50,232 bases of DNA from CAXSEF01 sp050955025 (GTDB lineage Bacteria > Pseudomonadota > Alphaproteobacteria > Acetobacterales > Acetobacteraceae): NCBI GenBank assembly GCA_050955025.1, contig JBPBQX010000330.1, positions 1 through 50,232 on the forward strand, in the 5' to 3' direction. This document shows, in pieces, positions 1 to 7,732 of this stretch (position 1 is the stretch's first letter; every line of letters starts with the position of its first letter). Made by a program: the position numbers and the translations under genes. The notes beneath the pieces were generated by a model, which was not told the origin of the DNA, ran no database searches, and saw nothing but the letters and a program-made list of their open reading frames with translations.

Positions 1-2
1 AT

Positions 3-458
3 GCCAGCCCGGACGACTGCTGGCTGGCGCTGCGCGGGGCGCGGACGATGGCGGTGCGGCTCGCGCACCAGCACGCGGCGGGGCTGCGGGTGGCGGGGTG
101 GCTGCAGGAGCAGCCGCAGGTGCTGCGTGTGCTGCATCCCGGGCTGGAGGGTGCGCCGGGGCACGCGTTGTGGAAGCGCGACTTCACGGGGGCGTCGTCG
201 CTGTTCGGGGTGGTGTTCCAGCCGCGCTACCCGCAGGCGGCGGTGGACGCGCTGCTGGACGGGCTCGAGCTGTTCGGGATCGGGGCGTCGTGGGGCGGGT
301 TCGAGAGCCTGGTGCTGCCGACGAGCGGGACGCTGACACGCACGGTGGAGTCGGGCGGGCTCGGCGGACCGGCGATCCGGCTGCACGTGGGTCTGGAGGA
401 TGTGGACGACCTGATCGAGGACCTGACGGCAGGGCTGGCGCGGATGGATGCGGGGTAG
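3..458 (+). CDS. metC: Cystathionine beta-lyase, C-terminal part (5' end outside window)
   Basis: PLP enzyme of the Cys/Met-metabolism family; MetC cleaves cystathionine to homocysteine, ammonia and pyruvate in the cytoplasm. Only about the last 150 residues are present, open from the window edge. The partial frame begins with a DDCWLALRGARTM stretch, which corresponds to the DD-x-W-LALRGLRT segment that follows the PLP lysine in this family. It then runs through LHPGLEG, a SSLFGVVF segment and SWGGFESL, all characteristic of cystathionine lyases, and stops with TAG at 456-458. The PLP lysine lies upstream of the window. The SLFGVVF/SWGGFESLVLP pattern favours MetC over cystathionine gamma-synthase. 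A palindromic intergenic repeat starts 15 nt after the stop, followed by hisI on the same strand. Confidence 0.88.
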   Translation, partial: ASPDDCWLALRGARTMAVRLAHQHAAGLRVAGWLQEQPQVLRVLHPGLEGAPGHALWKRDFTGASSLFGVVFQPRYPQAAVDALLDGLELFGIGASWGGFESLVLPTSGTLTRTVESGGLGGPAIRLHVGLEDVDDLIEDLTAGLARMDAG

Positions 459-472
459 CGCCTGAGTAGCGG

Positions 473-520
473 ATTCCAAAGGCGAGCCTTTGGCGGAGTT
501 TGAGGCGGAGCCTCAACCTT
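473..520 (+). repeat. Palindromic intergenic element, copy A
   Basis: Two perfect stem-loops in a row. Arms CCAAAGGC/GCCTTTGG lie at 476-493 with a 2-nt loop, and TTGAGGC/GCCTCAA at 500-516 with a 3-nt loop. The copy starts 15 nt after the metC stop. The same double hairpin recurs at five other gene ends in this window. It may act as a terminator or mRNA 3'-end stabiliser (inference). Confidence 0.85.
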
Positions 521-597
521 GCTTCCTTCCCAGGCGATTGCGCGTCCCGCCCCGGGTGGGCCAGGGTATCGCCCCCTCCCCTGCCCGGACGTGATCC

Positions 598-963
598 ATG
601 GACCTGCGTTTCGACGACCGAGGCCTGATCCCCGCCATCGCGCAACAGCACGACACCGGCGAGGTGCTGATGCTGGCGTGGATGAACGCGGAGTCGGTCG
701 CGGAGACGCTGCGCACGGGGCGGGTCTGCTACTGGAGCCGCAGCCGGGGGGCGCTGTGGCGCAAGGGCGAGACGTCGGGGCAGGTGCAGCGCCTGGTGGA
801 GCTGCGGGTAGACTGCGACGGCGACGCGGTGCTGCTGCTAGTCGAGCAGGAGGGGGTCGCGTGCCACACCGGGCACCGCTCGTGCTTCTTCCAGGCGGTC
901 CGGGACGGCGAGACGGTGGAGGTGGCGCCAGCGCTGGTGAGCGAGGCGACGCTCTACGGTTAG
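598..963 (+). CDS. hisI: Phosphoribosyl-AMP cyclohydrolase HisI
   Basis: Third step of histidine synthesis: opens the purine ring of phosphoribosyl-AMP to give ProFAR; cytoplasmic, zinc- and magnesium-dependent. The protein has 121 residues, the length of the stand-alone HisI rather than the HisIE fusion. Visible family blocks are MLAWMN near residues 23-28, a WSRSRGALWRKGETSG block around 45-60, the metal-binding DCDGDA near 72-77, and the zinc cysteines in ACHTGHRSCF near 90-99. ATG at 598 is the only start that gives the typical HisI N-terminus. It lacks a strong Shine-Dalgarno, since the upstream bases are C-rich. It stands alone, not in a his operon, downstream of repeat copy A. Confidence 0.95.
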   Translation: MDLRFDDRGLIPAIAQQHDTGEVLMLAWMNAESVAETLRTGRVCYWSRSRGALWRKGETSGQVQRLVELRVDCDGDAVLLLVEQEGVACHTGHRSCFFQAVRDGETVEVAPALVSEATLYG

Positions 964-1159
964 GACCCGTAGAACCCGGCCGGGGGCGCGAGCCAGCACC
1001 CTGCCCCGCTCCCGTGTGACGTGCCTCCGGCCGTGACCGGGCGGGGTTCCGGAGCTGCCGGCCTTCATGGATCGGGGCAGGCCCGGCTTTCTTCCGGCCC
1101 ATGCCCTCGGCTACAAGCCGACGGGCGTGCGGCGCGGGCCGCCAGCGGGGAGTTTGCGG

Positions 1160-2110
1160 ATGGCCGAGCAGGGCGTGTCGATCCTGAGCCTAGGCGAGAT
1201 GGGTCCGGGGATCACGGAGTCGCTGGTGGCCGACGGGTTCACCGTGCATTCGGCACCCGCGCGGCCGCTGCCGGAGATCCTGGCGGCGCACGGGGCGGAG
1301 ATCCGCGGCGTGATGACGCGCGGCGCAATGCCCGTCGACGCGGCGCTGCTGGAGAAGCTGCCGGCTCTGGAGATGGTGGCCAATTTTGGGGTCGGGTACG
1401 ACTCCGTGGACGTGGCGGCAGCGACGGCGCGGGGCGTGGCGGTGTCGAACACGCCGGACGTGCTCAACGACGAGGTCGCGGACCTCACGGTCGGGCTGCT
1501 GCTGGCGACGATCCGGAAGCTGCCGCAGGCGGACCGCCACGCGCGTGGCGGGCATTGGGAGAAGGGCGCTTTCGCGCTGTCGGGCACGCTGCGCGGGCGC
1601 ACGGTCGGGCTGCTGGGGATGGGACGGATCGGCCAGGCGATCGCGCGCAGGATCTCGGCCTTCGACGTGCCGGTGGTCTACCACGCGCGGCGCCCGGTGG
1701 AGGGCGTGTCGCTGCGGCACTTCCCGACGCTGGTGGGCATGGCGGAGGCCGTGGACACGCTGGTCGCGATCGTGCCGGGCGGTGCTGCCACGCGGCACCT
1801 GATCAACGCGGAGGTGCTGGCGGCGCTCGGGCCGGACGGCGTCGTGGTGAACGTGGCGCGCGGCTCGGTGATGGACGAGGACGCGCTGATCGCCGCGCTG
1901 CAGGCGGGCAGGCTGCACGCGGCGGGGCTCGACGTGTTCGCCGACGAGCCGCGCATCCGGCCGGAGCTGCTGGCGCTGGAGAACGTCGTGGTGATCCCGC
2001 ACGTGGGTTCGGCGACGCACCATACGCGCGGGCAGATGGCGGCGCTGGTGGCGGAGAACGTCAGGTCGTGGTTCGCAGGGCGAGGCCTGGTCACGCCGGT
2101 GCCGGCGTAG
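1160..2110 (+). CDS. NAD(P)-dependent 2-hydroxyacid dehydrogenase (glyoxylate/hydroxypyruvate reductase type)
   Basis: A D-isomer-specific 2-hydroxyacid dehydrogenase of 316 residues, which reduces a 2-keto acid such as glyoxylate or hydroxypyruvate with NAD(P)H. The substrate-binding loop reads NFGVGYDSVD, the Rossmann motif GLLGMGRIGQAIA is near residue 150, and the catalytic triad is visible as Arg in NVARGS, Glu in DVFADEP and His in IPHVGSAT. The open frame extends upstream to 1067, but ATG 1160 is preceded by AGCGGGGAG at a good distance and starts the fold correctly. The next genes, kdgT and a GlcG-like protein, also concern sugar acids, so a role in sugar-acid or glycolate metabolism is plausible. 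The exact substrate cannot be read from the sequence. Confidence 0.9.
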   Translation: MAEQGVSILSLGEMGPGITESLVADGFTVHSAPARPLPEILAAHGAEIRGVMTRGAMPVDAALLEKLPALEMVANFGVGYDSVDVAAATARGVAVSNTPDVLNDEVADLTVGLLLATIRKLPQADRHARGGHWEKGAFALSGTLRGRTVGLLGMGRIGQAIARRISAFDVPVVYHARRPVEGVSLRHFPTLVGMAEAVDTLVAIVPGGAATRHLINAEVLAALGPDGVVVNVARGSVMDEDALIAALQAGRLHAAGLDVFADEPRIRPELLALENVVVIPHVGSATHHTRGQMAALVAENVRSWFAGRGLVTPVPA

Positions 2111-2113
2111 GCA

Positions 2114-2166
2114 GGCAAGGCCAGAGGCCCTGCCTCTGGACTCCGCCAAAGGCTCGCCTTTGGAAA
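2114..2166 (+). repeat. Palindromic intergenic element, copy B
   Basis: Starts 4 nt after the dehydrogenase stop. Arms CCAGAGGC/GCCTCTGG are at 2121-2139 and CCAAAGGC/GCCTTTGG at 2146-2163. The first stem has different arm bases from copy A, yet both arms changed together and pairing is perfect. Confidence 0.85.
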
Positions 2167-2399
2167 CCATGACCCAGGAGGTTGGTTGCCGGAGAGTTCC
2201 TGTTTCTGGCGGATTCCGACAGAGCCGCTGAACGTCCCGGCGATTTGCTTGCCGCACGCCGCCGCAAGGGCGAGCATGGCAGCAAGGGTTTCGCTCGAGC
2301 CGCGCCGGATCGCTGGCAGCCGACGCGAGGCTGAAGAGGGTGATCGGCAAAGCGGCCAGCCAAGGTCGTGCCGGCGCGACACAGGGAAGGACTGACAGG

Positions 2400-3464
2400 A
2401 TGCGTCTGTACCAGGCGATCAACCGCGTGCCGGGCGGGCTCATGGTAGTGCCGCTGTTCCTCGGCATGGTGCTCAACACCTTCGCGCCGAACCTGCTCAA
2501 GATCGGCGGCTTCACCGAGGCGCTGAGCAGCGCGGGATATCCGACGTTCCTGGGCATGTACCTGTTCACGGTCGGCACCAAGATGACGCTGAACGCGGCG
2601 CCGCGCATGCTCAAGCGCGGCTTCGGCATCATGTTCGTCAAGCTCTCGGTCGGCGTGGGAGTCTCGCTTCTGGTGGCGCGGTTCGCAGGCGGCAACATCT
2701 TCGGCTACAGCACGCTGGCGCTGATGGTGGCGCTGAGCGACACCAACGGCGGCATGTTCCTCGCGCTGACCAGCGTGATGGGCGACCCGGACGACGCCGG
2801 CACCTACGTGCCGCAGTCGATCGAGACCGGGCCGTTCGTGACCATGCTGTTCCTGGTCGGCGCCGGACTCGCCGCGATCCCCTGGCTGACCATGGTGTCG
2901 GTGATTGCGCCGATCGTGGCCGGGGCGGTGCTGGGCAACCTGGACCGTGACATGCGCGACTTCTTCGGGCGGCACGAGCCGATCATCATCCCGTTCATGG
3001 CATTCACGCTCGGGCAGAACATCAACCTGCATTCCGTGGTCTCTTCTGGCGTGTCGGGCGTGCTGCTCGGCGTGTTCGTGGTCGCGGTGACCGGGACGGT
3101 GTGCATCCTCGCCGACATCGCGCTGGGCGGCTCGGGGATCGCGGGGGCGGCGGCGTCGAGCACCGCGGGCAACGCGGCGGCGGTGCCGAAGGCGATCGCG
3201 ATGGCTGACCCGACGTACGGTGGCATCGCGGGGGTGGCGACGGTGCAGGTGGCGGCGGCGGTGATCGTCTCGTCGGTGCTGACGCCGCTGCTCACGAGCT
3301 ACATGTACCGCAGGGTGAACCGGGCGCGGGCGCTGGCGGGGGTGCCGCTCGCGGGGATCGCGCAGACCGGCGTCGAGCCGGGAGGCATGGTGCCAGGGAT
3401 GGTGCCGATCGGGCTGCCGCCCGGGGTCACTGTGCCGGTGCAGGGGCCGGGGATGGCGCACTAG
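2400..3464 (+). CDS. kdgT: 2-keto-3-deoxygluconate permease KdgT
   Basis: Inner-membrane proton symporter that imports 2-keto-3-deoxygluconate, a product of pectin and sugar-acid breakdown. The 354-residue protein is hydrophobic throughout, with about ten membrane segments. Its family blocks are VPLFLGMVLNTFAPN at residues 16-30, VALSDTNGGMFLAL near 110-123, and GGSGIAGAAASSTAGNAAAVP near 243-263. The frame is open to 2340, but ATG 2400 follows an AGGGAAGGA Shine-Dalgarno and starts with the family's RLYQAINRVPGG. The C-terminal 30 residues are a Gly/Pro/Val-rich tail beyond the usual end. No kdgK or kdgA is adjacent. The dehydrogenase upstream and the GlcG-like gene downstream suggest a loose sugar-acid group. 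Confidence 0.93.
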   Translation: MRLYQAINRVPGGLMVVPLFLGMVLNTFAPNLLKIGGFTEALSSAGYPTFLGMYLFTVGTKMTLNAAPRMLKRGFGIMFVKLSVGVGVSLLVARFAGGNIFGYSTLALMVALSDTNGGMFLALTSVMGDPDDAGTYVPQSIETGPFVTMLFLVGAGLAAIPWLTMVSVIAPIVAGAVLGNLDRDMRDFFGRHEPIIIPFMAFTLGQNINLHSVVSSGVSGVLLGVFVVAVTGTVCILADIALGGSGIAGAAASSTAGNAAAVPKAIAMADPTYGGIAGVATVQVAAAVIVSSVLTPLLTSYMYRRVNRARALAGVPLAGIAQTGVEPGGMVPGMVPIGLPPGVTVPVQGPGMAH

Positions 3465-3573
3465 CCTGCAAGCTCTGCGGCATGTGGGCAGCCGTCGAGG
3501 GTCTGCGTTTGGCGAGGTGATACGGGATCGCGGCACCCCGGCGAGCGGGTGGCCGAACAGGCGGGAGCGGACA

Positions 3574-3963
3574 ATGGATCTGGACGAGGCGGAACGGCTG
3601 ACGAAGCGGGCGGTGGCGGAGGCAGCGGGCTATGGGCGCCCGATCTGCGTCTCGGTGTGCGACGGACAGGGATTCCTGGTGGCGTTCGCTCGCATGGCGG
3701 GGGCGCCGGTGCGCTCCATCGCGCTGTCGCAGGCCAAGGCCTACACGGCGGCGCGCATCGGCGTCGGGACGACGGCGTTCCACGAGCGCCTCCAGGGCCA
3801 GGGCTACCCGGCGAGCTACTTCTGCGATCCCGGCCTGACCGGGCTGCCAGGGGGCGCGGTGCTGCGCGGCGCGGGCGGCTCCGTTGCAGGCGGAGTCGGG
3901 ATCAGCGGACTGCTGCCGGCCGAGGACCAGGTTATCGCGGACCTGCTCGCAGGGCCGGCGTAG
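3574..3963 (+). CDS. GlcG/HbpS family heme-binding-like protein
   Basis: A small (129 residues) soluble protein of the GlcG/HbpS family. Members include GlcG from glycolate-use operons and the heme-binding HbpS; the biochemical role of most is unknown. The family pattern is clear: L-x-x-AxxxA near the start, ISVCDGQGFLVAFARMAGA-like core around residues 30-45 (here VSVCDGQGF), SIALSQAKAYTA near 50-60, GLPGGAVLRG near 90 and the closing GGVGISG motif. ATG 3574 is preceded by GCGGGAGCGG; the frame is open upstream to 3484 but without a better start. No signal peptide is seen. It follows kdgT by 109 nt and may share its transcript. Confidence 0.85.
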   Translation: MDLDEAERLTKRAVAEAAGYGRPICVSVCDGQGFLVAFARMAGAPVRSIALSQAKAYTAARIGVGTTAFHERLQGQGYPASYFCDPGLTGLPGGAVLRGAGGSVAGGVGISGLLPAEDQVIADLLAGPA

Positions 3964-4042
3964 AAGGGAAGCAAGGCTGGGGCTTCCGCCAGCGTCTGCC
4001 AAAAGCCAGGGCGTTTCGAAACCCGACCCCAAGGAAGCCGGT

Positions 4043-4110
4043 CCAGGGGCGTTGCCCCTGGCGGAGTTTGAGGCGGCGCCTCAACCTTCGCTTCCTGCAA
4101 GGAAGGTTCA
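4043..4110 (+). repeat. Palindromic intergenic element, copy C (divergent)
   Basis: Stems CCAGGGGC/GCCCCTGG at 4043-4061 and TTGAGGC/GCCTCAA at 4068-4084, followed by a CTTCC/GGAAG stem near 4091-4105. It lies about 80 nt after the GlcG-like stop. The first stem is the CCAAAGGC stem of other copies with both arms changed to keep pairing. The bases at 3967-4035 look like a decayed further part of the element. Confidence 0.75.
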
Positions 4111-4133
4111 CCGACGGGCGGCGGGAGAGATTG

Positions 4134-4556
4134 GTGGCGGAGACAGCCGAGGCGAGAGCGTTAGCAGAGAGGGTGCAGGGCAGGCTGGACCGCCTGGCGC
4201 TGTCCCCCGAGACGGCAGGGCGGGCGGCAGGGCTTGCGGACGATTTCCTCGCGAGGCTGCTGGACGGGCGGATGACGGCGCCGCGTGGGCGGCGTCTGGC
4301 GAAACTGGCTGAGGTGCTGGAAACGTCCGTGTCGTATCTGGTGGGACTGGATCCGGACGCGGAAGTGCCGCCGGAATTCATGGAGGAGGACCAGGGCAGC
4401 CTGGGCCTGCTGGCAGGCGACGAGGAGGCGCTGCTGCGGGCATACCGGCGCCTGGACGTATCCTCGCGCGCGGCGTTGCTTCAGGTCGTGCAGAAGATGG
4501 CGCCGGAGGCCGAGGTGGCGGAGCGGGCACCTCGGCAGGGACGGACGCAGGGGTGA
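4134..4556 (+). CDS. Small helix-turn-helix (XRE-like) protein
   Basis: A predicted cytoplasmic DNA-binding protein of about 140 residues. An N-terminal helix is followed by an XRE-like HTH at about residues 20-65, with LSPETAGRAAGLADDFLARLLDG as helices 2-3 and then LAKLAEVLETSVSYLVGLD, the usual closing helices of Xre/Cro folds. The C-terminal half (EALLRAYRRLDVSSRAALLQVVQKM) resembles the short amphipathic tail of many alphaproteobacterial XRE regulators. No ATG is available. GTG 4134, or the adjacent TTG 4131, follows GCGGGAGAG at 4121-4129, so GTG is chosen. Its target is unknown. It sits between repeat copy C and the AT-richer glycan island. Confidence 0.7.
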   Translation: MAETAEARALAERVQGRLDRLALSPETAGRAAGLADDFLARLLDGRMTAPRGRRLAKLAEVLETSVSYLVGLDPDAEVPPEFMEEDQGSLGLLAGDEEALLRAYRRLDVSSRAALLQVVQKMAPEAEVAERAPRQGRTQG

Positions 4557-5000
4557 GGAAGGGGTCGGTTGTGGATCCGAGCAAGTTTACACTTCTCATT
4601 CCTGCCGATCCCTGTTGATGATCCAAACCCTGACATTCCAGGGACGACGGACAGGGTGGAAAGGAAGACGGCTGCTAGGACCGGATCGTAGGGCTTTGGC
4701 CAAGCCCATTGCCGTGAGGCAGACGCGTATGCTCCCAACCATTACCGGTTCCAAAACGCAGGACGACGGTGGCTTCTACGCGACGCCTAGTCCGTTTCAT
4801 TGAAGTGGTAACCTTCTAGGAAAATGCAACAATGGCCAAGCAGCAACAGCATGTGCCGGATTAAAGAATTTGGTACCTGGTTTCAGGACTCCTTCAAATC
4901 TCTGTTAAGCTGACTTCATTGGGATCGGACAGCGAGTGAAGGGCCGAACGTCGTCGCCTAGAACAAAAAGGCTGGCGCACGGCAACAAGCGGAGGTGTCT
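4557..5000. other. Gene-free stretch before the AT-richer island
   Basis: 444 bases without a convincing gene on either strand. Base composition shifts from GC-rich to clearly AT-richer from about 4740 onward, so this is the left boundary of the compositional island. I see no IS ends, direct repeats or tRNA here. A GGAGG Shine-Dalgarno at 4991-4995 serves the next gene. Confidence 0.6.
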
Positions 5001-6350
5001 ATGAAGACGTTTGCGGAAACCCTCATCGCGATAGACGCCTTCTGGCAAATGAACGCCTCTTTCGCAGCGCCAGGGCATCTGCGAGATACACTGTTTACAT
5101 GGCTGGACGAGCACGACTCCGAAGGAGCAACGCCGATCCGGTCCATTTTGAAGGACTTCTTTGGCGGACTTCCGATTGAAGTAGAAACATTTCTTCTTGA
5201 CCCGGCCGAGAGAGCTTTTGCTCGCCACATTGCGACACTTCAGCCTTATGCAATGTTCCTGGGAAATCCTCCACCGGCAGTCTCGACCCACCTGACCACC
5301 GAAAGCAGTGATGATTTTCTCGCTGACAACTCGGGGCTGTGGGGTGTATTTCGCATCGTCAACCTGTTGCTGATGAGTTCCATCCGACCCAGCAAGCAGA
5401 TCGCCATCGTCACTTCGGTACGCGACGAGGGCATATCGCTTCTCGAATGGATCGCGCATTATCGCGGCCTCGGTGTGCGCGATTTTTTTGTCTATACAAA
5501 TGACAACGCTGACGGCTCTGATCTCGTTTTAGACTTGCTCGCGAAAAACCGTATTATTAATCTCATCAGAAACACTGTTATGACGGCGAGATCCATCCAA
5601 GCGAAAGTGATGGAACATTCAATACACATGCTCGATGCACTTCGAGAGTACGAGTGGGTATTTTTCATAGACGTAGACGAGTTTTTTATTCCACGCATAG
5701 GGAACAGGTCCACTCTGAGCAACGTGATCCAGAGGCTTAGCAGCAGTTTTGAACGTGATGCCCCTTCGTCGATCTCGTTCCACTGGAAGTGGTTTGGCAG
5801 CGAGAACAAGTTCGAGCGATCCGAAGGCCTGTTGTTGGAGCGCTTTCTGCATTCCATCCACAACGAGCATGTCAAGAGCTTGGTGCGGTTGCGCGACGTG
5901 GTCTCGATGCAGCGCGTCCACGTGCCTGTCCTGGTACCATCGGCCTGGGGTGTTACGTCGGATCTACGACCGTTTGATCTGAGCGGGGTTGGTGTCAAGG
6001 CCGTTCATGGCATAGGACAACTCAATCACTATTGGAACAAGTCGTTTCAGGAGTTTGCAATCAAGCGAAGCCGGGGTCGGATTTCAGGCTCCAAGCAGGG
6101 AGAGGCATTGGATTTTTCGACATTCTTCCTTTGGGGGTCGAACGACAGGCGCGGCAATTTTGATCCTCCTCCGGTCGAGATCGTATCGCGGACTAAACAG
6201 GTGCTGGCAGAACTGCTTGCCATTGCAGGCATGCGCGAGAGCGTTGCGTGTGTGGAAAACCTATTCCAAGCACGGGTGGCCGAACTCGACAGTGATCTTT
6301 CACTGCGCCGAATTTACGACGCTCAGGTATCCAGCCGCGTAGCCACCTGA
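5001..6350 (+). CDS. Glycosyltransferase, family 2 (Glyco_tranf_2_4-like)
   Basis: A 449-residue predicted sugar transferase, probably cytoplasmic and acting on a surface glycan. Residues 1-130 have no recognised domain. From about 132 it shows the pattern of the 'DNA-binding-like' GT2 subgroup: VTSVRDEGISLLEWIAHYRGLGV, then FVYTNDNADGSD and FFIDVDEFF, the last carrying the D-x-D metal site. ATG 5001 is preceded by GGAGG with 5-nt spacing; a GTG at 4995 overlaps that Shine-Dalgarno and is less likely. The gene is AT-richer than the flanking genes. The acyltransferase-methyltransferase gene follows on the same strand, and together they form a transferred-looking pair. Confidence 0.82.
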   Translation: MKTFAETLIAIDAFWQMNASFAAPGHLRDTLFTWLDEHDSEGATPIRSILKDFFGGLPIEVETFLLDPAERAFARHIATLQPYAMFLGNPPPAVSTHLTTESSDDFLADNSGLWGVFRIVNLLLMSSIRPSKQIAIVTSVRDEGISLLEWIAHYRGLGVRDFFVYTNDNADGSDLVLDLLAKNRIINLIRNTVMTARSIQAKVMEHSIHMLDALREYEWVFFIDVDEFFIPRIGNRSTLSNVIQRLSSSFERDAPSSISFHWKWFGSENKFERSEGLLLERFLHSIHNEHVKSLVRLRDVVSMQRVHVPVLVPSAWGVTSDLRPFDLSGVGVKAVHGIGQLNHYWNKSFQEFAIKRSRGRISGSKQGEALDFSTFFLWGSNDRRGNFDPPPVEIVSRTKQVLAELLAIAGMRESVACVENLFQARVAELDSDLSLRRIYDAQVSSRVAT

Positions 6351-6408
6351 ATGCCGACTGATGATTAAGTCCGGAATCGGATCGCAGTCAGATGTAAGGG
6401 AGATTTCC

Positions 6409-7677
6409 ATGCGCACTCTTGCTGAAGAAATGGAATCTGATTACTCGAAGGGCTCGGAGAATTACCAGCCTTGGGTAAAACGAAGCGAAAGTGCGGACGC
6501 AGAACAGCAGATATTCCAAGAACTTCTTCGTAAGAATGCTGGTGCGCATTCAATCGGACCCGACTGTTTCATATCTCCAGCAGCGCAGATTCATACTAAT
6601 TATTTTTCTATAGGCAAAAACAGCTGGATTGCCGCAGGAGCCATCGTTCGGGGACACGTAACGATTGGCGAGAACAGCTCCATTAATCCCTATGCCCATG
6701 TCGCAGGAAAGGTGTCGATCGGCAGCGGCGTGCGAATTGCAGGCTTGGTGTCGATCTACGGATTTAATCATGGTCACCAACGAACAGACGTGTGGATACA
6801 CGAGCAGCCTCATACTTCGATCGGCGTCACAGTCGGTGACGGAACGTGGATAGGCGCAAATTCAGTCGTGATCGATGGAGTCAACATCGGCTCGCACTGC
6901 ATTGTTGCAGGGGGTTCCGTAGTCACCAAGGATGTGCCGGACTACTCGATAGTTGGTGGCAATCCGGCAGAATTAATTAGAAACCGAAGAGTTTCACAGC
7001 AACCAAGCGAAAACGAAGACACCAAGAAGAACTTGCAAGTTAGGAAACTACTTTATTCCGAGGATCCGTACGTCAATATTCCTTTTAGCTACCCTAAGGA
7101 TCTGCAGGGATGGGACTCAGAACATGATATTTTTTTTGATACTATTGCATCAGTCAAGCCAAAATTGATAGTCGAAGTTGGAACGTGGAAAGGTGCATCA
7201 GCGATGCACATGGTGTCTGTTTGTCGCCGCCTCGGCCTGGAAGCCGAGATTGTGTGCGTCGACACTTGGCTCGGCAATTGGCAGCATTGGAGTCGGCGGG
7301 AAGGTGGAGTCGGCAGCCAGTCCGACTTGAAGATATACAATGGTATGCCTCGCCTGTATTATCAATTCCTGTCGAACGTTGTTCATTGCGGCTACGAGGA
7401 CATGGTGACACCCCTGCCTCTCACTGGGGTAGCCGGCGCAAAACTGTTTGAGCATCTAAAATTAACGCCTGATGTTATTTACGTAGATGGCGATCATGAA
7501 TACGAGTCCGTTCTGTTTGATCTAAGACTTTGGATCAAGCAGCTTGCACCCGGCGGGGTTCTAATCGGGGATGACTACACATGGCCCAGCGTCAAACGCG
7601 CAGTGGGCGAGATTATGTCTGCTGAAAACCTGCGGATTCAGGTTGTCGGGCAGAAGTTTACTCTTAGCAGAGCTTGA
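6409..7677 (+). CDS. Fusion: hexapeptide-repeat acyltransferase + class I methyltransferase
   Basis: A 422-residue two-domain protein. Residues about 45-200 form a left-handed beta-helix of hexapeptide repeats (IGKNSWIAAGAIVRG, IGENSSINPYAHV, IGANSVVIDGV), with GFNHGH as a plausible catalytic-His loop and the closing GNPAELIRNR of the maltose/galactoside-acetyltransferase group. Residues about 240-422 are a SAM methyltransferase of the Methyltransf_24 kind: LIVEVGTWKGASA as the SAM motif, VCVDTWLG, then VDGDHEYESV and APGGVLIGDDY. The first ATG is 6361, but ATG 6409 has AAGGGAG at 6396-6402 and is preferred. The likely role is acylation and methylation of sugars in a surface polysaccharide. 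It is AT-richer than its neighbours and starts 58 nt after the glycosyltransferase. Confidence 0.82.
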   Translation: MRTLAEEMESDYSKGSENYQPWVKRSESADAEQQIFQELLRKNAGAHSIGPDCFISPAAQIHTNYFSIGKNSWIAAGAIVRGHVTIGENSSINPYAHVAGKVSIGSGVRIAGLVSIYGFNHGHQRTDVWIHEQPHTSIGVTVGDGTWIGANSVVIDGVNIGSHCIVAGGSVVTKDVPDYSIVGGNPAELIRNRRVSQQPSENEDTKKNLQVRKLLYSEDPYVNIPFSYPKDLQGWDSEHDIFFDTIASVKPKLIVEVGTWKGASAMHMVSVCRRLGLEAEIVCVDTWLGNWQHWSRREGGVGSQSDLKIYNGMPRLYYQFLSNVVHCGYEDMVTPLPLTGVAGAKLFEHLKLTPDVIYVDGDHEYESVLFDLRLWIKQLAPGGVLIGDDYTWPSVKRAVGEIMSAENLRIQVVGQKFTLSRA

Positions 7678-7732
7678 GGCAGCCGGTAGTCAGGTCACAC
7701 ATGGTCGGAAAGGAGTGTCACCGTCCTGTCTT

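Noticed and set aside
1..651. Open frames 1-336 and 184-651 (minus) over metC
   Set aside because: They are Arg- or Pro-rich shadows of the real frame, which has clear lyase motifs; no homologous protein pattern.
4600..4803. Short frames in the 4557-5000 gap that look protein-like near their ends
   Set aside because: No recognised family and no Shine-Dalgarno; composition follows the gap, so I did not call a gene or transposase relic.
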